Assembly (NCBI GenBank): GCA_030762935.1
Contig: CM060884.1
Span: 73,411,196-73,475,195 of the forward strand
Reading direction: 5' to 3'
From: Hymenopus coronatus
Lineage: Eukaryota; Arthropoda; Insecta; Mantodea; Hymenopodidae
Length of the DNA: 64,000 nucleotides
In this document: one piece after another, positions 23,059-35,325 of the stretch
Layout: each line of letters opens with the position of its first letter
Numbering within the stretch: position 1 is the first letter of the stretch
The notes under the pieces: model-generated
The model's input: only the letters and a program-made list of their open reading frames with translations
Databases searched by the model: none
Told to the model about the DNA's origin: nothing
Translations under genes and position numbers: made by a program

Positions 23059-23350
23059 AGATTTTCAAGAAAAATTAGCCTTTACATGGAAAAAAATTCG
23101 AAATGTTAGATTTTCTAAAAAATGTCTAACGATTTGGTTTCAAATATTGTATACTAAAGATATTTTCATAACAAATAACATATCTGTCTTGAATTTTTTG
23201 GAATAGCCTTTGAAGACATTTATTCTGAATGAATTTTGTGGAATTTTGCTTAGCTTATAAACCGTAAGAAATAGACTAAACCTTATTTAACAAAACACGC
23301 AGATTTCATTAAAACATACAATTATTGTTATACACTTTTTTTGTAGAGTT
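23057..23350 (+). mobile_element. DR copy split by a SINE, left part
   Basis: P end missing; runs to TTTTGTAGAGTT (23339-23350), which is duplicated on the other side of the SINE. Confidence 0.85.
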
Positions 23351-23644
23351 TGTTGCTCTCCATAATGTAATTCTTACCATGCTAACTTCATATACCCAAG
23401 GTCGCGGATTCATACCCGGCGAAGGACGATAGTTGTTTTTGGGTATACAAATCCTTAGCATGGCTTCCTTCGGAAGGGAAATTAAGCCGGTGGTCCCGAG
23501 TCGTACATTTAGGCACGTAAAAGAAGCTCAAATCTGATAGAGAGGTATCTGAGCAAAATTAAGCCGTCTTTCACGCCCAGTATAGAATGAGACGCTGAGA
23601 TTCAAAGTAGAGAGTCCATAAATAAAATTCCATTTGCATTTTCC
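23351..23644 (+). mobile_element. tRNA-derived SINE family A with perfect 12-bp TSD
   Basis: The head matches the family start (CCTCC...TGTAAT...TTACCATGCTAACTTC) with B box GATTCATACCC. The body includes TAGCATGGCTTCCTTCGGAA and CGTCTTTCACGCCCAGTATA. TTTTGTAGAGTT occurs at 23339-23350 and 23645-23656. The insertion lies within a DR copy, so it is younger than that copy. Confidence 0.93.
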
Positions 23645-23656
23645 TTTTGTAGAGTT

Positions 23657-24008
23657 AACCGTTTTAGAGATATTCAGTATTATTGGTTTCAATTTTAAGA
23701 TACTAACTTTTTTTTGAACAGAAAGGCATTTTATTCTCGTTTCTCGCTTCTCGTTTGTTTACTTCTGGCAAATAAAGATATGGAATTTCAATTGCATCAC
23801 ATAGCGACAGACTTTAAAGAACTTGGCTGTCAATTTTAGCCTGTGTATTCGTTATTCCCTTCTATTACAAGGAATCAGATAATAATACCATTTCTGCTAA
23901 CGTTTACCTTGATCAGCATGATGTAGATAACAGATTAATGTTTGGAATAAAATGTTGTTTGTGGAGCAGCTAGAGAAAGTCATGTGAATGGAACGCATTG
24001 CATTTTTT
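23657..24008 (+). mobile_element. DR copy split by a SINE, right part
   Basis: Resumes the consensus after the duplicated target and ends at Q (GTGAATGGAACGCATTGCAT). A T run then leads into the P end of the next copy. Confidence 0.88.
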
Positions 24009-24029
24009 TTTAATTTTTATTTATTTTTT

Positions 24030-24985
24030 TTTTTTTACTTTCTCTATTCGCAATATGTACATAGTCCATAGAGAAGGTATTGTATTGCACCCACAAATTC
24101 GAAACCCAAATTTCACCGTAAATATATGTTTTGAGATCCCCTGAATTAAAAAAAAAACATTTTTTAGAAAAATGTCCGTGTGTGTGCGCCTGTCTTTCTG
24201 TGTGCGCGTGTGCGCGTGTGCGCGTGTGCACGTGTGCGCGTGTGCGCGTGTGCACGTGTGCGCGTGTGCGCGCGCGCGAGCCTTTGGACAGCATATATCC
24301 AAAACGAAAAGAGCGTTAAAAACGAAACTTAGTATTTAAGTTTGGTATCTTCCAAGGCTGCGACATAAACATTTTCAAGAAAATCCCCCAACCCAAACTA
24401 TCCTTTTTATGGAAACATTTTCGAAAATTTTAATTTTCTTAAAAATGGCTCTAACGATTTTGATTAAACTGTCTTGTTTTAAGATATTTGCTTGCCCAAT
24501 AAAATGTATATCTTGAATTTACTGGGAATATCCTCTGGAGATTCCTTTATTCTGGATGAATGTTACGAAGTTTGCATAACTGCTAAACCGACAAGATGGA
24601 TGAAACCTTACCACACAAAAAATGTATAGCACGTTAAAGCACAAAATTCTTGTTGTATGCACGTTTTTCGTGGAGTTCGTTTTTGAGATATTCCTTGTTT
24701 TTTTTGTTTCAGCTCTGAAAAACTTATACTTTTCTCATACAGGAATTTGTCAACTCCTATCCATTCAAACAAAGGAACTTCAGTCACAAAGCAGCCAGCT
24801 TTTGACTATCACTTTAACCTATGGTACTCCCTTATTTCGCTCCTACTTACAAAGAAGCAAGTAATAACTATTTCTGCTATTTTTTTCTGAATTAGCATGA
24901 AGAAAATAGAAGCCTAAACTTTTTAACAATAACTTATTGCAGAGATGTGGAGAAAGTAATGTGAATGGAGCACATCAGATTTTTT
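24030..24985 (+). mobile_element. DR copy, full length with both ends
   Basis: Spans P palindrome (TTACTTTCTCTATTCGCAAT) to Q (GTGAATGGAGCACATCAGAT), about 950 bp. The GT tract has become an expanded GTGCGC-rich repeat at 24181-24282. It sits head to tail with the preceding copy. This is a good reference copy for the family. Confidence 0.95.
24181..24282. repeat. (GTGCGC)n-rich microsatellite within DR
   Basis: Alternating purine-pyrimidine GTGCGCGTGT units at the site where other DR copies carry plain (CA)n. Confidence 0.95.
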
Positions 24986-25532
24986 GTTTTCCCCCCAAAG
25001 TGTGTAAACTCCTTCTCTCCGTGCATGTTGAAACCGCAAAAGCGAGGATGTTACGAGGCGTTTGCACTTAGTGGAAATGGTAGAGCATTATCCGGCAGCT
25101 GTTTGGCGATTGCCTAAGCGTTTACACCGAACAAATGATGCAATTTTTTGCTGATCCAGCCATTAAGAGCAAATGCCAACAAGCGATATCAAATGATTCT
25201 CATTTAATGACAAACACTCGCATTTTCTGCAAAAAAGTTCTATTTGTTCATTCAATCATATGGTTGGGTTATTAAAAGTTGAAATGTTGTCCATTCTGTG
25301 CATAGCCGCAGAGTGTTTAGCGTTTAGCAAATGTTTTCTACAGGACAAACAAAAGTTTTCATAGCTAATACCACAAGTGCTTTACTCCTGTCAACGTCCT
25401 AAGAAATGAAAACGCGAGTTTTATTTCATAAGACAATTCACTGAAATAGATTATTAATAAGTTATATACATTAGTTCTCAAACGATAAATAAACGCATTC
25501 GACCATATTTATTTACCGATTTTTTAATTTTT
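24986..25532. other. No recognised feature
   Basis: Apparently single-copy with no recognised frame or terminus. Confidence 0.35.
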
Positions 25533-26018
25533 TTTTAGCTTTCTCTACAAATATTATACACATATTGCATAAAGGAGGTATTAAAATTGCACTAAAAAAT
25601 TCGATACCGAGGGTTCACCGGAAAAATATGTTTTGTGTCCCTCTGAATAAAAAAAAAACATTTTTAGAAAAAGGCCCCTGTGTGCCTGTGGATAGCATAG
25701 CTCAAAAACGAAAAGTCTGTTAAATGCCCAACTTAGCATTTTAGTTCGGTATCTTCCAAAGATGCAACACAAAGATTTTCATGAGAATCCCTCCACCCCC
25801 AACTACCCTTTACATGGGAAAATATTCGAAAATTTTGATTTCCTCAAAATTGACTCTAGCGATTTTGATTAAACTATCATATACTAAGGAAATTTACGTG
25901 ACATATAAAGTGCATATATTGAATTTTCTGGAAATAGTCTCTGAAGACATGTTCATTTAGGATGAGTTTTGTGGAATTTTACATAACTTAGCGCACAAAA
26001 ATGTAGATTATAATAAAA
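25533..26018 (+). mobile_element. DR copy, Q end missing
   Basis: Decayed P end and typical internal blocks up to CACAAAAATGTAGATTATAA. Confidence 0.88.
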
Positions 26019-26133
26019 CCCTCATCTACTATTCATAGTGGAAAAAGTTTGAAAGGAGTTAAGAAATAATAATGAAAACTTTGCGTAAAAATAATTTTGA
26101 TGTTGCATTTATTATATTTGGCCAAACCTGTGG

Positions 26134-26384
26134 GTCGCCCTCCGTGGTGTAATGGTTACCATGCTGACTTCACATACCCAAAGTCACGGGTTCAAAGCCG
26201 GCGGAGAGCGAGGATTTTTTCGGAAGTTAAGTAAAGCTAATTGGTCCCGTGTTGTAAGAAGGCACGTAAAAGAACCTCAAGCCTGATAGACAGGCCTCTG
26301 AGCAAAATTAAGCGGTCTTTCACGTCCAGAATAGAATGGGACGCTGAGAATCACAGCGTCCAGAAATAAAACGCCATTCCATTT
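26134..26384 (+). mobile_element. tRNA-derived SINE family A with 12-bp TSD
   Basis: Starts GTCGCCCTCCGTGGTGTAAT and has B box GGTTCAAAGCC. Ends at AACGCCATTCCATTT. CCAAACCTGTGG is present at 26122-26133 and 26385-26396. Confidence 0.93.
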
Positions 26385-26474
26385 CCAAACCTGTGGAAGT
26401 ATAAAAAGGCAATAGCAATCTGATCTATCCCATTCTCTACGAACCAAAGCTTATTCTTCTTGCTATACTTAGCT

Positions 26475-27100
26475 CAGTTTCTTCAAGAATACGACACAAA
26501 GATTTTCAAGAAAAGCCCCAACTACCCTTTACATGAAAAAATTTCGAATATTTTGGTTTTTTTAAAAATGGCTCCAACGATTTTGGTTAATACCTCTTAT
26601 ATTTAAGATACCTACCTGATAAATTAAATGTAGATCTTAGATTTTCTGATAGAGCCTCTGAACACCTCTTCACTCTGGATGACTGGTAAGAGATGGACAA
26701 ACACTCACTGCACAAAAATGTAGATTTCATTAAAACACACAGTTAATAGTATACCTACTTTTATATAGTTAACCATTTTCGAGATATTCCGGATTATTCA
26801 TTTCAATTTTAATCCACTCGAATTTTTCTCAAACGGGAAAATATATTTCTTCTCGCTTTCTTTATTCCCAGCAAAGAGATGGAATTTTAATTGATTCACA
26901 GAGCGACCGACTTTTAAAGGATGAGTATATCGCTTTAGCCTGTGTATTTTCTTATTTCCCTTCTACTTACAAGAGAGCTGGTAATACGACTAATCCTGCT
27001 TATGTTTATCTTGATTAGAGTGACGCAAATAACAGAATAGTCTTTTCAATAAAAGGTTTGTTTGCGGAATAGCTAAAGAGCCATGTGACTGGAACACACG
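26475..27100 (+). mobile_element. DR fragment, P end missing
   Basis: Runs from the ACGACACAAAGATTTTCAAG block to a diverged Q end (CATGTGACTGGAACACACG). Confidence 0.85.
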
Positions 27101-27139
27101 TTATTTTGATCCAGTGACTTTGTACAAACCTAAGCCTAT

Positions 27140-27433
27140 GTCGCCCTCCGTGCCAACTTCACATGCCCAAGGTCACGGGTTCAAACCCGGCGGAGGAACG
27201 ATGGACTTTTTCGGGTGTAAAAAACCTTAGCATGGCTTCCTTCGGAAGGGGATTAAAGCCGTTGGTGCCGTGTCCTAGATTTACGGCACGTAAAAGAGCC
27301 TCAAGCCTGAAAAAGAGGCCTCTGAGCAAAATTAACCGGTCTTTCACGCCCAGCATATCAGTATAGAATGCTGAGAGCCACAGCAGTTAAAGAGCATCCA
27401 TATATAACACGCCATTTTTTTTTTTTTTTTTTT
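27140..27433 (+). mobile_element. tRNA-derived SINE family A, A-box region deleted
   Basis: TCGCCCTCCGTG jumps directly to CCAACTTCACATGCCC, losing about 20 bp around the A box. B box GGTTCAAACCC is intact. Ends in a poly-T run. Confidence 0.88.
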
Positions 27434-27469
27434 GCTAACTTGCACCTCTAATTTGTGTTGGCTAACTCA

Positions 27470-28100
27470 TACTGAATATGCTGCTAAGAAAGTGAGCAAG
27501 GGCTTATTCATGTTAAGAATATTGAAAAATAATATCACTACAGAATCATTAATTATAGCTTATTATGACTTCATTCACAGTCACCTTAACTATGGTGTTT
27601 TACTTTGAGGTAACCATACATCTGCCTTTAGAGTGTTTGTATTGCAAAAGAAAGCCTTGAGATTAACTTCTGGAGTTTCATTGTAAACCACATTTTGTTA
27701 AATCTGGTATACTTACTCTGTCCTCGATGTACGTTCTGGCCTGCCTATTGCATGTAAAGAAGCATATTACTGAATTTACAACTTGTGCTTCTGTACATAT
27801 CATGATACTCGAACTAATTCTAAAATAATTAGTACGTAAGAGTAAATATAGTATAAGAACAAGTAGTTTCCGTTATATATATGTTAAGCTTTACAATAGC
27901 TTACCTTTGCACATACGACAATTTACATTTCAGGTTTTTAAGAGAAAGATCAGTATCACATTGAGGGCAAATTCTCTATATAATTTAAATGTACTTTACA
28001 GTGTAAAATTTACTTGATTTGTTAATATCATTGTACAGTTTATGACGATGTCATGAATACTTGTATTCCTATTGAAAATAAATTACCTATCTATGTATGT
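27470..28100 (+). mobile_element. Degenerate LINE reverse transcriptase C-terminal region
   Basis: The translation KKVSKGLFMLRILKNN, then AYYDFIHSHLNYG, then VLQKKALRLTSG and later VKLYNSLPLHIRQF follows the order of the last part of Jockey/CR1-type ORF2 proteins. In-frame stops and shifts interrupt it. The 3' end has TGAAAATAAATTACC and a short TATG repeat near 28095. Strongly 5' truncated. Clade not certain. Confidence 0.75.
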
Positions 28101-28117
28101 ATGTATCTAATTATCTA

Positions 28118-28366
28118 TATCCAAGATCGCCGGTTCAAACCCGGCAGAGGTCGATGGATTTTTTTCAGGTGTAAAAATCCTTAACATTGCTTCCTTCGGA
28201 AGGGAAGTAAATCCGTTGGTCCCGTGTCGTAGATTTACGACACGTAAAAAAAAACCTCAAGCCTATAAAGACACATCTGAGCAAAATTAACCAGTCATTC
28301 AAGCCCAGTATAGCTGAGAGCCACAACAGTTAAAGAGCGTCCGTAAATAAAACCCCATTTTATTTC
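28118..28366 (+). mobile_element. tRNA-derived SINE family A, 5' truncated
   Basis: Starts near CAAGATCGCCGGTTCAAACC, so only the B box remains of the tRNA head. The body blocks CTTCCTTCGGAAGGGAAGTA and GCCCAGTATAG are present. Confidence 0.85.
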
Positions 28367-28794
28367 ATTTAACCTAACCTACACGAAATCTTATAATCTG
28401 TCACAGCCATATTGCCTCAGTAGCCAATAGGAAAGGCTTCGTCTAAAACTGAACTAGGATCTGCAATTTCGCCTGTAGGACAGGCATCTAATACTTGAGT
28501 AATACTTGTAAAGGAAGTATGTGGTTCATGCAAAGGTCAGCAAGGAAATTGAGCATCAGTATGACCAACACGCCAGTCCATAAGTTTGGCAGTTGGTTAT
28601 CGAGAGCTCACTTCCAGAGAGAGAAAGAGAGAGACATCTTTTTGCCGTGCTACTGGAAGATGAAAACCGAATTCCCAGTTTGGCGCTGTTTCTCACGCCC
28701 AGCTGTGTCAGATGCAGAAGAAACATCTGGCTTACAGATGGCTTAATATGGCAGCATATCTGTCGGTATCAAATCTATCTATAACTTAAAAGTC
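28367..28794. other. No recognised feature
   Basis: Frames at 28495-28746 and 28593-28784 overlap in different phases and resemble nothing that I know. Confidence 0.35.
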
Positions 28795-29650
28795 TGAATT
28801 TCTACATTCATATGCCTTTCTCTTTCTATTCTGTAACAAACTGTGCATACAGAAGTTTGTTCTTCTACCTACTTCATGCTAATTAAGATAAAACATTAGT
28901 TGAAAGGGTCTTAGTACTTGCTTCGAAGTGAAATAAGGGAATAAGCTAAGCTAAAGGGATAGTAAAAATATTTTAAAATTATCGCTATATAATTTAGTTT
29001 CGGTTTTTACTACCGAGAGTGAAAAAAAAAAAATAAATAAAAAAAAAACGAATGACGACTTCACATATAAGAAATCTATAAGTATTGGAAAGTTTAAACC
29101 ATTAAGAATGAATGTCTCGGAAATAACCTCACAACAATTTTGAATTTGACATAAATTTTGAATTTGATATAAATTGTGTGTTTTGATGAGACCTGCATTT
29201 GTTTTACGAACTAACTTTGTCTTTCTCCTACGTTTTACCAGTGACGAAACCTCATCCAGAACGAAGCGGGCTTCAGAGTATATTGCCAGAAAATTCAAGT
29301 GTACATTTTATTTATCATAAATATGTATTAACATATGGTATTTTAAACAACATTTTAAGTGAATTAAGGAAATGGAATTTTAAAAAATAAAATGCATTAA
29401 ATGGTAGTTTGGGTACGGGAGTTTGTTGTGTAGCAGTGTGTCTCATTCATGATAGTATCGTAAGATAAACATAAACCTTTGTATCTAACAGACATTTAAT
29501 TTTTGATTTATGATTTTACTCACACACATGATGGTTTCTGGGGATAATTTTTTTTATTTAGTGGACTTCAAAACATATTTCATTGACATTAAAATTTTGA
29601 TGAAATGCAGCACCTTTCTAATAAGTAACTATACATAGTAGAATGAGTTA
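28795..29650 (-). mobile_element. Diverged DR copy
   Basis: Order of blocks is kept but divergence is high (Q end CTACATTCATATGCC, A-rich run at about 29022-29048, eroded P end ATACATAGTAGAATG). Confidence 0.75.
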
Positions 29651-29855
29651 CTTTCACGTGATTTTCTCTGACAACTCTAGAATTAGTTATTCTTACAAAA
29701 GCTTGTTTCTATACGTTCTCCATGCTAAACAACGTAAATATTAACAAAGAATTTGAGTACGAAAATCGATACCTCTTTTATGTTCAATAGCAATTTTACT
29801 ATTAAGATTTCACCCAAAATTGTTTTGAAGTCCGTAAATAACAATCTGAGCTGTT
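29651..29855 (-). mobile_element. DR Q-end fragment joined head to tail
   Basis: TTTCACGTGATTTTCTCTGA and the following blocks are a diverged Q end placed directly after the previous copy's P end. The match is lost near 29760. Confidence 0.6.
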
Positions 29856-30487
29856 CCACTCACATGACTTTTTCTACATCTTTGCGACAAATTATTGTTA
29901 AAAGCTTATGCTTCCATTTACTTCGAGAATCGCGAAAACATTACTTGCTTCCTTAAAAGTAGAAGCGAAATAAGGGAGTACCGTAGGTTAAAGTGATAGT
30001 CAAAAGCTGGTTGCTATGTTACTGGAGTTCCTTTGTTTGTATGGACAGCAGTTGACAAATTCCTGTATGAGAAGAATATGTTTTTTAAAGCTGAAGCCAA
30101 TAACAACGAATATCTCAAAAACGATCAACTCCACGAAAAGAATGTATATAACATGAATTGCGTTTTTAATGGGCTGTACATTGTTTGTGTGGTAAGTTTT
30201 TGTCCATCTCTTACGGTTTAGCAGTTAGGCAAAATTCCGTAAAATTCATCCAGAATAAGGTAGTCTACACAGGCTATCCCCTGAAAATTCAAGATATACA
30301 TTTTATTTTTCAGTAAATATCCATAATATACGACATTTTAATCAAAATCAAAATCAAAATTTTCGAAAAATGTTCCATGTAATGGGTAGTTTGGGCTGGG
30401 GGGACTTCCTGTCGCATCCATGCAAGATACCAAACTTAAATATCAAGTTTGATATTTTACGGTCTTTTCGTTTTTGAACTATACTGT

Positions 30488-30528
<41 letters not shown>

Positions 30529-30650
30529 TACGCACACAAACGGATCTTTTTGTAAAAATACATTTTTAGGATTCAGGGGGACCCAAGTCATGTACTTCGG
30601 GTGAAATGTGGGTATCGAACTTCTCTAGATATACAGTACTTGTAGAGAAA
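29856..30650 (-). mobile_element. DR copy, near full length
   Basis: Q end GTTCCACTCACATGACTTTT; (CA)n at 30486-30524; abbreviated P end ending TTGTAGAGAAAATAAA. Confidence 0.9.
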
Positions 30651-30654
30651 ATAA

Positions 30655-30850
30655 ACATTAAAAAGGTTCATTTGTCTGTGAAGGGCATTACTCAAAAGCC
30701 TTTAAGTGCGATACTTAAGCGTCAGGAAGATTTTCAGGAAAATCCACCACCAAACTACTCTCTACATGGGATACTTTTCGAAAATTCTGTTTTTCTCAAA
30801 AATGGTTCTAACGATTTTGATGCAAATACCACACGGTTAAGATACGCAAT
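30655..30850 (+). mobile_element. DR fragment
   Basis: AGGAAGATTTTCAGGAAAAT and AAATGGTTCTAACGATTTTG are internal DR blocks in P-to-Q order. Confidence 0.6.
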
Positions 30851-32344
30851 GTGTAGCTCAAGATGGTGGACCCTAAATTGGTAAACTTAGCCGAGGGCAA
30901 TTAAAGCTAAAATCACAGTGATCCCAAGAAAAAATTAAAACATCGGCAATGCAGCGGATTTCAAATACGGACGGTTAATTTCAAACCCGGAACACCTGTA
31001 GAGTTTGGTATGTTTGTTATTCTGGCATTAGCGCTGCTTTAAAGTTACTTACTGGTATTTATAAGCTACACCGCATAGAGTAGGACAAAGTGGATACCCT
31101 TAAGCTGCAAAACAGAAAATGATTGTCAATTATGTTTAAATAAAAAGATGAGCAACATCAGAATTCCAACATATATATACATTTACTGCACAGTTTGCAA
31201 TACGTTATGGGACATTTTCAATCCTGAAGCACCTTCATTTTGCGGGAAGATATATTCTGACTGTGGGAAAATAATGAAACAGCTAAACTTGAAAAATAGC
31301 CCAAATTTGTCAGAGTAAATAACTGCTGTAAATAGCTTCCTGTTCATATTTTCTCAGAGAACCAAACACAGAGGATGTATACTTTAAAATATACTGAATG
31401 TTTTGGCCTAAAAATTTGAATATCGATATATTTTCTATGTACCCTTATAAACAAGAAGTTCACGTGAAAGATACACAGCAGTGGTTTTATTTACAGGAAC
31501 TCAAAGCGTGTATTGGCGATGAAGTCTCGGTATAGAATTCTTCAGTGGATTACAATATCTTCTCCACCAATGTACAATAATTCCTCTACAACTTCTCAAT
31601 GTACTATACATTGCATGTATATGAAATAACGAGAATTCTACACTATAAAGGGCAATTTACTTTGATATTCCGGAGCCCAAATAAAGCGTGTGCCGCTAAT
31701 TATAATTCCTGTGCTTTGCCGAAACACATTGCATTCTTAAAACTTCAGATTTGTTGAATAAACAAGTGGTAATAATGTACGGTTTCTGCAAGTGCGCCTG
31801 CGCCATGTGTGTGTGCCTCTACACGACATACATCGCTGATCAAAGGGCATTTCATCTCCATGCTCTGCCCTTTCCCCGTGAGTGTGTGCCCCCCGCACAC
31901 ACACGAGGACCAGAGAAGCGGCAGAGAAAAAGATACATTTTCAATTTGGTTGTTAAAATCTCCTCGTGGAGATATCACTATACTAAAGGAAACAAGATAT
32001 ACGTAACATTAAAAAAGTAAAAAAATGCCACAACCTACCTATAAAAAAACGGAAAACGGCATAGAGAGGAAGTCTGAAGGAGTAATTGGAAGAGGAAAAA
32101 TATATATAGAAATGCGCAATGAAGCAGCGGTATGCAAAGCGTTAGGAATACCAGGGGACAAGATTTCAGTGGCTTCTTGGATAACGCACAGAAGGGTGGA
32201 AAGAAGAAATCAGCTTTGAATTTCCATTCAGTGCCTTATGTTCAACATAGCTACCTCTAAATTCAGCGGCATACCTTCCTTTGTTTGCACGTATAGCAGT
32301 TTGCAAAATTCACAGTATGCAAGGTTTTTTTTTTTTTTTTTTAA
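30851..32344. other. Largely unassigned, one faint DR P-side scrap
   Basis: Near 31480-31580, GATGAAGTCTCGGTATAGAA and neighbours resemble the P-side of DR on the minus strand. Frames at 31751-32020 and 32025-32219 are open but unrecognised. A poly-T run lies at about 32323-32342. Confidence 0.4.
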
Positions 32345-32985
32345 CTCTCTCTTGTATTTAAGTTTGGTGTTTTCCAACAATGCCACAAGAAAATCCTCCC
32401 ACCAGAAATTTTTACATTGATAAAAATTCCTAACTTTTAGTTTTTCAAACATGGCTAACGATTTTGATAAACATTCCGAATATTAAAGATATTTACCTGA
32501 CAAATAATATGTATATATTGGATTTTCTGGGAATAACCTCTGATGACTACTTTATTCTAGATGAACTTTACGGAATTTTGCATAACTGCTAAACGATAAA
32601 AGATGGGCAACAACTTACCACACAAAATATGTAGAGCACATTAAAACACACAATTTATGCCATATAACTTTTTTTCGTGGAGTGGATAGTTTTTGAGATA
32701 TTCCTTGTTTTTGATTTGAGCTTTAAAAAATGTATACTTTTCTCATACAAGAATTTGTCAACTACTGTCCATACTAACAAAGGAACTTCAGTCACATAGC
32801 AACCAGCTTTTGACTATCACTTTAACCTATGCTACTCCCTTATTTCATTTCTACTTATAAGGAAGTAAGTAATAATGCTATTCCTGCTATATTTTCTTGA
32901 CTATCATGAAGTAAATAGAAGCATAAGAATAATTCGTTTCAGAGATGTAGAGAAATTGATGTGAATGGAACACATCAGATTTTGT
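32345..32985 (+). mobile_element. DR copy, P end missing
   Basis: Runs from the TATTTAAGTTTGGTGTTTTC block to a clean Q end (GTGAATGGAACACATCAGAT). Confidence 0.9.
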
Positions 32986-33334
32986 AGTGTCGGTCTCTAT
33001 TATAATGAGTAGGCATGCAGTTTATAATGCATGCAGTTTTTGCTAGGCTCGCGAGTTGCGCTAATACACTGACGCTGGCAGGAACGTCTATAAGCTACTC
33101 GCTCGACTGAAATGTCGCATGTGCTTGTGTGTCAGTGAAGCATGTAATATGCTTGTACATAATACCGGTGTCAAAGTAATATGCGTGCACGGTTTTCCCG
33201 GTTGAGAACCTCCCGTCTAAAGCATAGTTTGCTTTAGTACGTGCATTATACACTAATAAAGCAATTCAAGAAAAGATTAACTGAATCAAATATGATATGC
33301 AATTTAAAATATAAATTAAAAAACTTTATGCGCC
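32986..33334. other. No recognised feature
   Basis: Single-copy sequence with a short direct repeat of GCATGCAGTTT near 33015. Nothing else seen. Confidence 0.35.
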
Positions 33335-33953
33335 CCATTTAATATGATCTTCTCTACATCTTTACAGTAAATTATTTTTAACAAACTTATGCTTCTATTT
33401 ACTTAATGCTAATCGAGAAAAGATTGCCATAAATGGTCTTATTAGTGTGGTTTTTTCCTCTCTCTTACGGTTAATCTGTTGTTCCGTAAAATTCATCCAG
33501 AATAAACATGTCTTCAGAGGCTATTCCCGTATAATTCAAGATATAATTTTATTTGTCATGTAAATATCTTTAATATATGATATTTTAATCAAAAGCTTTA
33601 GAGACATTTTTGAGAAATCAACATTTTCGAAAAAAGTTCCATGTAAGGGGTAGTTAGGGGGGGGAGATTTTGTTGAAAATCTTCGTGTCATCCTTACAAA
33701 ATACCGAAATTAAATAGCAGGTTTGGTATTTAACGGTCTTTTCGTTTTTGAGCTATGCTGTCCCCACAGGCACACACGCACGTGCACGCGCGCGCGCGCA
33801 CACACACACACACTGACCTTTTCCCAGAAATGTTTTTTTTAAATTCGGGGGAACCCAAAACATGTATTTCTGGAGAAATCTCATATCGCATTTTTGGGTG
33901 CATTACAATACCTTCTCTATACACTATGTACATGTACATGTAGAGAAAGTAAA
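33335..33953 (-). mobile_element. DR copy with internal deletion
   Basis: Q-side block joins GTTTTTTCCTCTCTCTTACG near 33450, skipping about 300 bp. The alternating CA/CG tract is at 33766-33813. The P palindrome ends ATGTAGAGAAAGT. Confidence 0.88.
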
Positions 33954-34068
33954 ATGTATATAATACAAATTGTGTGTATCAACGAGCTCTACATTTTTTG
34001 TTAAGTAAGTTTTTGCCTATCGCTTACGGTTTACTAGTTATGCAAAATTCCGCTAAATTCATTCATAT
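33954..34068 (-). mobile_element. DR fragment in tandem with the preceding copy
   Basis: TATATAATACAAATTGTGTG to TTCCGCTAAATTCATTCAT is a mid-DR block fused to the preceding P end. Confidence 0.75.
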
Positions 34069-34069
34069 T

Positions 34070-34310
34070 TTGCTGTTGTTTTAGACTGAAAACAGAACTC
34101 CGAGTCGTAGTATTAAATACATCCAATCCGGTATTTACTGAGAGAAAACATGAGAACCTCCAGCCTGTGGGATTTGAACTCAGGACCAGAGACGCTAGCG
34201 CCTGAGCCACCCCGTTCGGTATCCCAGTTTTCATTTCCTTGATTTCGGCAAATATACTTATTATCATCTCCTCTTGGCGTAAATCCCGCACCTGACACCA
34301 ATGGAATAAA
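34070..34310 (-). mobile_element. tRNA-derived SINE-like element
   Basis: The minus strand reads TGGCTCAGGCG (A box) then GAGTTCAAATCCC (B box) at tRNA spacing, about 34155-34210. The downstream body runs toward 34070. Ends are not defined by a duplication that I can see. Confidence 0.6.
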
Positions 34311-34339
34311 AACTCAATATTGCTGCAACAAACACCTCT

Positions 34340-34720
34340 TTATTTATGCACGTAGACTTTCACGGCCAGTGTTATTATAGGTAAACTATACCAAACATTA
34401 TTATCTTAGAATGGTCACAGAATCTATAGAAATATACAAACATCACAATAATTTTAATAGAGAAGACTGATTTAAGCTAAACCGACCTGGATTTCTACCT
34501 TACACCGTCTTCGCACCGGTCAACTCAACAGCCAATCAGAACACAGCTTCCCTCCAACTACTCCAACAGTATAAATTGCCGTCCGCTTCTCCATGAATCT
34601 ACAGTTCCTGCCCTGCTTCATCTCTGAGGATGTCCTCCGCAGCTGAGGACGAAACGTCAAGTTTTAATAATTTTAATATTCGATCACGGCCTACAAACGC
34701 ACATGTTATATATTACATAT
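34340..34720 (+). mobile_element. Rearranged Penelope-like terminus (inferred)
   Basis: The left end GTAGACTTTCACGGCCAG is the inverted counterpart of the 3' terminal block at about 3066-3085. The right part has the hammerhead-like motif and then ATCACGGCCTACAAACGC. An inverted partial copy beside a direct one fits the irregular insertions known for Penelope-like elements. There is no coding region. Confidence 0.5.
34624..34658 (+). ncRNA. Hammerhead ribozyme-like motif 2
   Basis: CTGAGGA core, an extra T, GTCCTC, a 7-nt loop CGCAGCT, GAGGAC (6-bp perfect stem II), GAAA, CGTC. Stem II and loop follow the pattern of the copy at 2976 (loop CGTAGTT) while stem bases differ, so pairing is kept. 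Stem I next to the cleavage site is poor (CTTCATCT against AAGTTTTA), so this copy may be inactive. Confidence 0.7.
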
Positions 34721-35129
34721 TTATTTGTTCCACTGATGAAAATGTATTCAGAAAGTCATGTCTTTATTTGATGCTTTCGCAACAGTGCTGCGTTAAGTTT
34801 CTTTTCGACGTTCGCTGCAGCGGCGGTGTAAAATATTTCACTCTACATATTTTCCTTTAAAACTGACTCAACTGCAGCATACTATGCATTCCCTGAACTC
34901 TCTGCAGGGCTCGTTCTCTCCTTTTATAGCTGTCGATGACGTGGCAAACTACGCAGTGTTTAAAACTCACACAGGTTCAACAATATACGGCTAAAATGTC
35001 AAAGAAATTGCCGACAGCACTCAAGTCCAATCACGCAGGTGTAACAATGCGCGAATACAATCAGTTATGACTTCTGCAGCAAGTCACTCACACACCGCGG
35101 CGATTGCGGCCGTAAGTCGGAAAACAGTG
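34721..35129. other. No recognised feature
   Basis: Unassigned sequence following the Penelope-like terminus. A small open frame ends at 34860 without a recognised domain. Confidence 0.35.
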
Positions 35130-35325
35130 GAAACGACATGGGAAATTCAGGGGATGAAAGAAACATACCCAGCATTCGCTTGGCGACCAGGGAAACCCCG
35201 AGAAAACTCGTGGATAAGGTAGGCAGTTTAAGGGGTCAAACCCGCGACCTTCCAAATACGGGTCACAGACGAATCTATCTCAGATATCCCGCTCGTCTGT
35301 GCTAATCACAGCACAGAAAATTGTG
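35130..35325 (-). mobile_element. Possible tRNA-derived SINE (minus strand)
   Basis: The minus strand has GTCGCGGGTTTGACCCC, like a T-arm/B box, followed by GTTTTCTCGGGGTTTCCCTG, a body motif resembling that of the SINE at 5420. The head is degraded and no TSD was found. Confidence 0.5.

Noticed and set aside
29199..29390. 63-codon frame
   Set aside because: Antisense to a DR copy; the same region is open in other copies by descent.
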